From: SURF-28 sp034521465
GTDB lineage: Bacteria > Bacteroidota > Ignavibacteria > Ignavibacteriales > Melioribacteraceae
Assembly (NCBI GenBank): GCA_034521465.1
Contig: JAXHMN010000010.1
Location: 124,001 to 188,000 of the forward strand
Direction of reading: 5' to 3'
Length of the DNA: 64,000 nucleotides
In this document: positions 62,157 to 64,000 of the stretch, one piece after another
How positions within the stretch are numbered: position 1 is the first letter of the stretch
How the letters are laid out: each line of letters starts with the position of its first letter
Notes under the pieces: model-generated
What the model was told of the DNA's origin: nothing
Seen by the model: the letters and a program-made list of their open reading frames with translations, nothing else
Database searches by the model: none
Translations under genes and position numbers: made by a program

Positions 62157-63194
62157 TCTATTCCTTTCGAATTTTCAAACTGTTCAATAAACTTCGGCGA
62201 AGTAACAGAAATAAATCCTGTATCACTCTTAACAATAAAATAAGCCATAAGTTCCTTTTCAACCGAGAACTGATAACCTCTATCGGGTCCCATTAACAAA
62301 AATTCCGGTTGCCAAGCCATCAGCTCTTAAACAAGTTGAGTCGATTACCGTGACCGAGGCAAGTTTGTGAGTTATCGGTCTTCCGGTAGTCGGATCAATT
62401 GTATGAGAATATCTTATTCCCTCTTCCTCAAAATAATTCCAATAATCACCCGATGTCGCCATTGCTAAGTTGCTTAATTCGAGAACTTTATTTATTCCCC
62501 CGGAATGGTCTGCCTCGGAAACACCGATCTTCCAATGCTCATTTTTATGATTTAGTCCTGCGGTTCTTACTTCACCACCAATTTCCACCATAAAATTATC
62601 ATATCCCAATTCACTCAAGAGATTAAAGACTTTATCAACGCCAAACCCTTTTGCGGTTGCTGATAGATCAATCTGCAGATCGGTTTTGTTTTTCTTTACA
62701 CTTGGCGGATCAAATTTTACTTCTAGTTTATCGAATCCCACATAATTAATGTTGCGGGCAATCTCTTCCTCCGATGGAATTTTTCGTGGTCTTTGATCCG
62801 GTCCAAATCCCCAGATGTTCACAATTGGTCCGACAGTTATATCTAAACTACCTTCGGTCAACTCACACATATTAATCGATTCATCTAAGACAAAAGCAAA
62901 ATCATCTGAAACTTCAAACCAGTCAGTCTCTTTATATTTATTGAATAATGAAATTTCAGATTCGGGAATATAGGTTGACATTTGATCATTAACTTCAATC
63001 AAAACAGAATCAATTTTTTGTTTGAGTATTGGTATTTCTATTACCGGAGAAGTTTCTGATTCAACGATCTTGACCGAGTAGGTTGTACCCATTGTAAGAC
63101 CGCGCAATTTGATTGGATCGTTTGTCTTATTGTCGCAAGAAAATAAAAATACTAACGAAACAAGTATTATATATTTTGTCTTATTTAGCTTCAT
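62153..63194 (-). CDS. apbE: ApbE-type FMN transferase lipoprotein (one frameshift)
   Basis: This protein of about 347 residues attaches FMN through a phosphoester bond to Thr residues of NqrB/NqrC. The start at 63194 gives a lipoprotein signal with lipobox FSC (MKLNKTKYIILVSLVFLFSC). Family blocks are RGLTMGTTYSVKIV, DITVGPIVNIWGFGP, DLSATAKGFGVDKV, MVEIGGEVRTAG, SHTIDPTTGRP and RADGLATGIFV. The frame changes near 62310, where an extra A in GTTAATGGG ends the open frame early. The true end reads MGPDRGYQFSVEKELMAYF to a TGA at 62153 that overlaps the nqrM ATG. It lies 109 bp after nqrF, behind a hairpin. Confidence 0.9.
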
Positions 63195-63236
63195 AAAAAT
63201 TTAAGCTGTTGCTACACTAACTTCGGAGCAACAGCT
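63195..63236 (-). terminator. Hairpin with U-tract between nqrF and apbE
   Basis: AGCTGTTGCT (63204-63213) and AGCAACAGCT (63227-63236) pair perfectly over 10 bp with a 13-base loop. On the minus strand the hairpin is followed by TAAATTTTT and then directly by the apbE ATG. It has the form of an intrinsic terminator or attenuator that would reduce apbE-nqrM expression relative to nqrF. Confidence 0.75.
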
Positions 63237-63303
63237 AATTAAAGGTAATTTAATTACTCAACATTTATAAACTGTTAAAACGGTTCAAAGTCTTTTTTTA
63301 TCA

Positions 63304-64000
63304 TTAACCGCCAAAATCATCAAGTAAGATGTTCTCGGGTTCAACTCCAAGATCATCAAGCATCTTTAAAACAGATGAGTTCATCATCGGGGGCCCGCAA
63401 ATGTAATATTCACAATCCTCCGGAGCGGGATGATTTTTGAGATAATTATCATAAATTATTTGATGAATAAACCCGGTATAACCTTCCCAATTATCATCGG
63501 GCAGTGGTTCGGACAACCCGATATGCCAAGTGAAATTATCATTCTCGGCGGCAAGTTTATCGAAATCTTCTTGATAGAAAATTTCTCTAACACTTCTAGC
63601 ACCGTACCAGAATGACATTTTTCGTTTTGATTTCAATCTTATTAACTGATCAAAAATATGCGAACGCATAGGAGCCATACCGGCACCGCCACCGATGAAT
63701 ACCATTTCATTATCTGTATCTTTTGCAAAGAACTCGCCGTAAGGTCCTGAGATTGTAACTTTATCGCCGGGTTTCAGATTAAAAATGTAAGAAGACATTT
63801 GTCCCGGTGGAACGTCCGGTAATTTAGGTGGCGGAGTTGCAATTCTAACGTTTAGCATAATGATTCCTTTTTCAAGCGGAAAACTTGCCATCGAGTATGC
63901 TCGAACAATATCTTCGGTAACTTTAGATTTATACTGCCAAACATTATACTTATCCCAGTCTTCTCTAAATTCTTCTTCAACATCAAAATCCTTATAATCT
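63304..64000 (-). CDS. nqrF: Na+-translocating NADH:quinone reductase subunit F, C-terminal part
   Basis: This is the C-terminal 231 residues of NqrF, the subunit that takes electrons from NADH. The upstream part with the 2Fe-2S domain lies off the right edge. The FAD-binding motif is RAYSMASFP, followed by PPGQMSSYIFNLKPGDKVTISGPYGEF. The NADH-binding part has MVFIGGGAGMAPMRSHIFDQL, SFWYGARSVREIFYQEDF and EYYICGPPMMNSSVLKMLDDLGVEPENILLDDFGG. This C-terminal Cys-Gly-Pro-Pro block and the ending are typical of NqrF. Downstream apbE and nqrM support the assignment. The NQR complex pumps Na+, which fits the Na+-driven symporters at the other end of the window. Confidence 0.93.
   Translation of the reverse strand, partial: DYKDFDVEEEFREDWDKYNVWQYKSKVTEDIVRAYSMASFPLEKGIIMLNVRIATPPPKLPDVPPGQMSSYIFNLKPGDKVTISGPYGEFFAKDTDNEMVFIGGGAGMAPMRSHIFDQLIRLKSKRKMSFWYGARSVREIFYQEDFDKLAAENDNFTWHIGLSEPLPDDNWEGYTGFIHQIIYDNYLKNHPAPEDCEYYICGPPMMNSSVLKMLDDLGVEPENILLDDFGG

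Noticed and set aside
62157..62279. Separate small gene between nqrM and apbE
   Set aside because: The sequence is the C-terminus of ApbE after a one-base frame change, with conserved content in the next frame.

Overview
The window is AT-rich bacterial DNA. The best fit is a member of the Bacteroidota/Chlorobiota/Ignavibacteriota group, most likely a relative of Ignavibacterium or Melioribacter. The reasons are at least six proteins that end in a type IX secretion (T9SS) sorting domain of the NYPNPFNP type, a PorV/PorQ-family outer-membrane protein, TonB-dependent receptors with a carboxypeptidase-like N-terminal domain, and an nqrF-apbE-nqrM segment. No tRNA, rRNA, CRISPR array or intact insertion sequence was found.

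Positions 1-25,500 (minus strand) hold a beta-glucan utilization locus. From upstream to downstream it has a sodium/solute symporter (25314-23764), a T9SS-sorted carbohydrate-binding protein (23697-21045), a hairpin terminator, and then a tightly packed gene series from 20964 to beyond the left edge. That series encodes a TonB-dependent receptor, a large Asp-rich T9SS protein, a PorV-like protein, a GH16 glucanase, a GH3, an MFS sugar symporter, a GH17 lipoprotein, a second GH3, a second GH17, a cytoplasmic GH149/GH161-type beta-glucan phosphorylase and another symporter. The set suggests surface cleavage of beta-1,3- or mixed-linkage glucan, periplasmic trimming, import, and phosphorolysis in the cytoplasm. 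The GH16 domain is circularly permuted, as in the Fibrobacter succinogenes lichenase.

Positions 25,500-33,752 (minus strand) hold a GH5-CBM6 T9SS enzyme with an SGNH/TPR membrane protein, preceded by a three-gene sensory operon: a membrane-anchored sugar-binding protein, a histidine kinase and a sigma-54 activator. A near-consensus sigma-54 promoter lies ahead of the symporter at 25314, with two 15-bp inverted repeats upstream of it. A third repeat of the same design lies ahead of the GH5 gene, at the same 61-bp distance from a weaker -24/-12-like sequence. This links the sensory operon to both glucan gene sets.

Positions 33,870-53,890 hold envelope and signalling genes: a SurA-like PPIase, an alpha-2-macroglobulin lipoprotein, two multi-PAS histidine kinases, DoxX, a FecA-like TonB receptor, a LuxR-type regulator and an M14 carboxypeptidase. 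Positions 54,000-60,840 (plus strand) hold secreted T9SS proteins, including a probable HExxH metallopeptidase and a beta-propeller protein. The right end has a DUF697-like membrane protein and nqrM, apbE and nqrF on the minus strand.

Many genes are split by single-base frame changes, often at short homopolymer runs. Protein similarity continues across most breaks, so they look more like sequence errors than real gene decay. Such genes are listed as one feature over the full span. The exception in degree is 21,400-23,650, where the frame is lost again and again.
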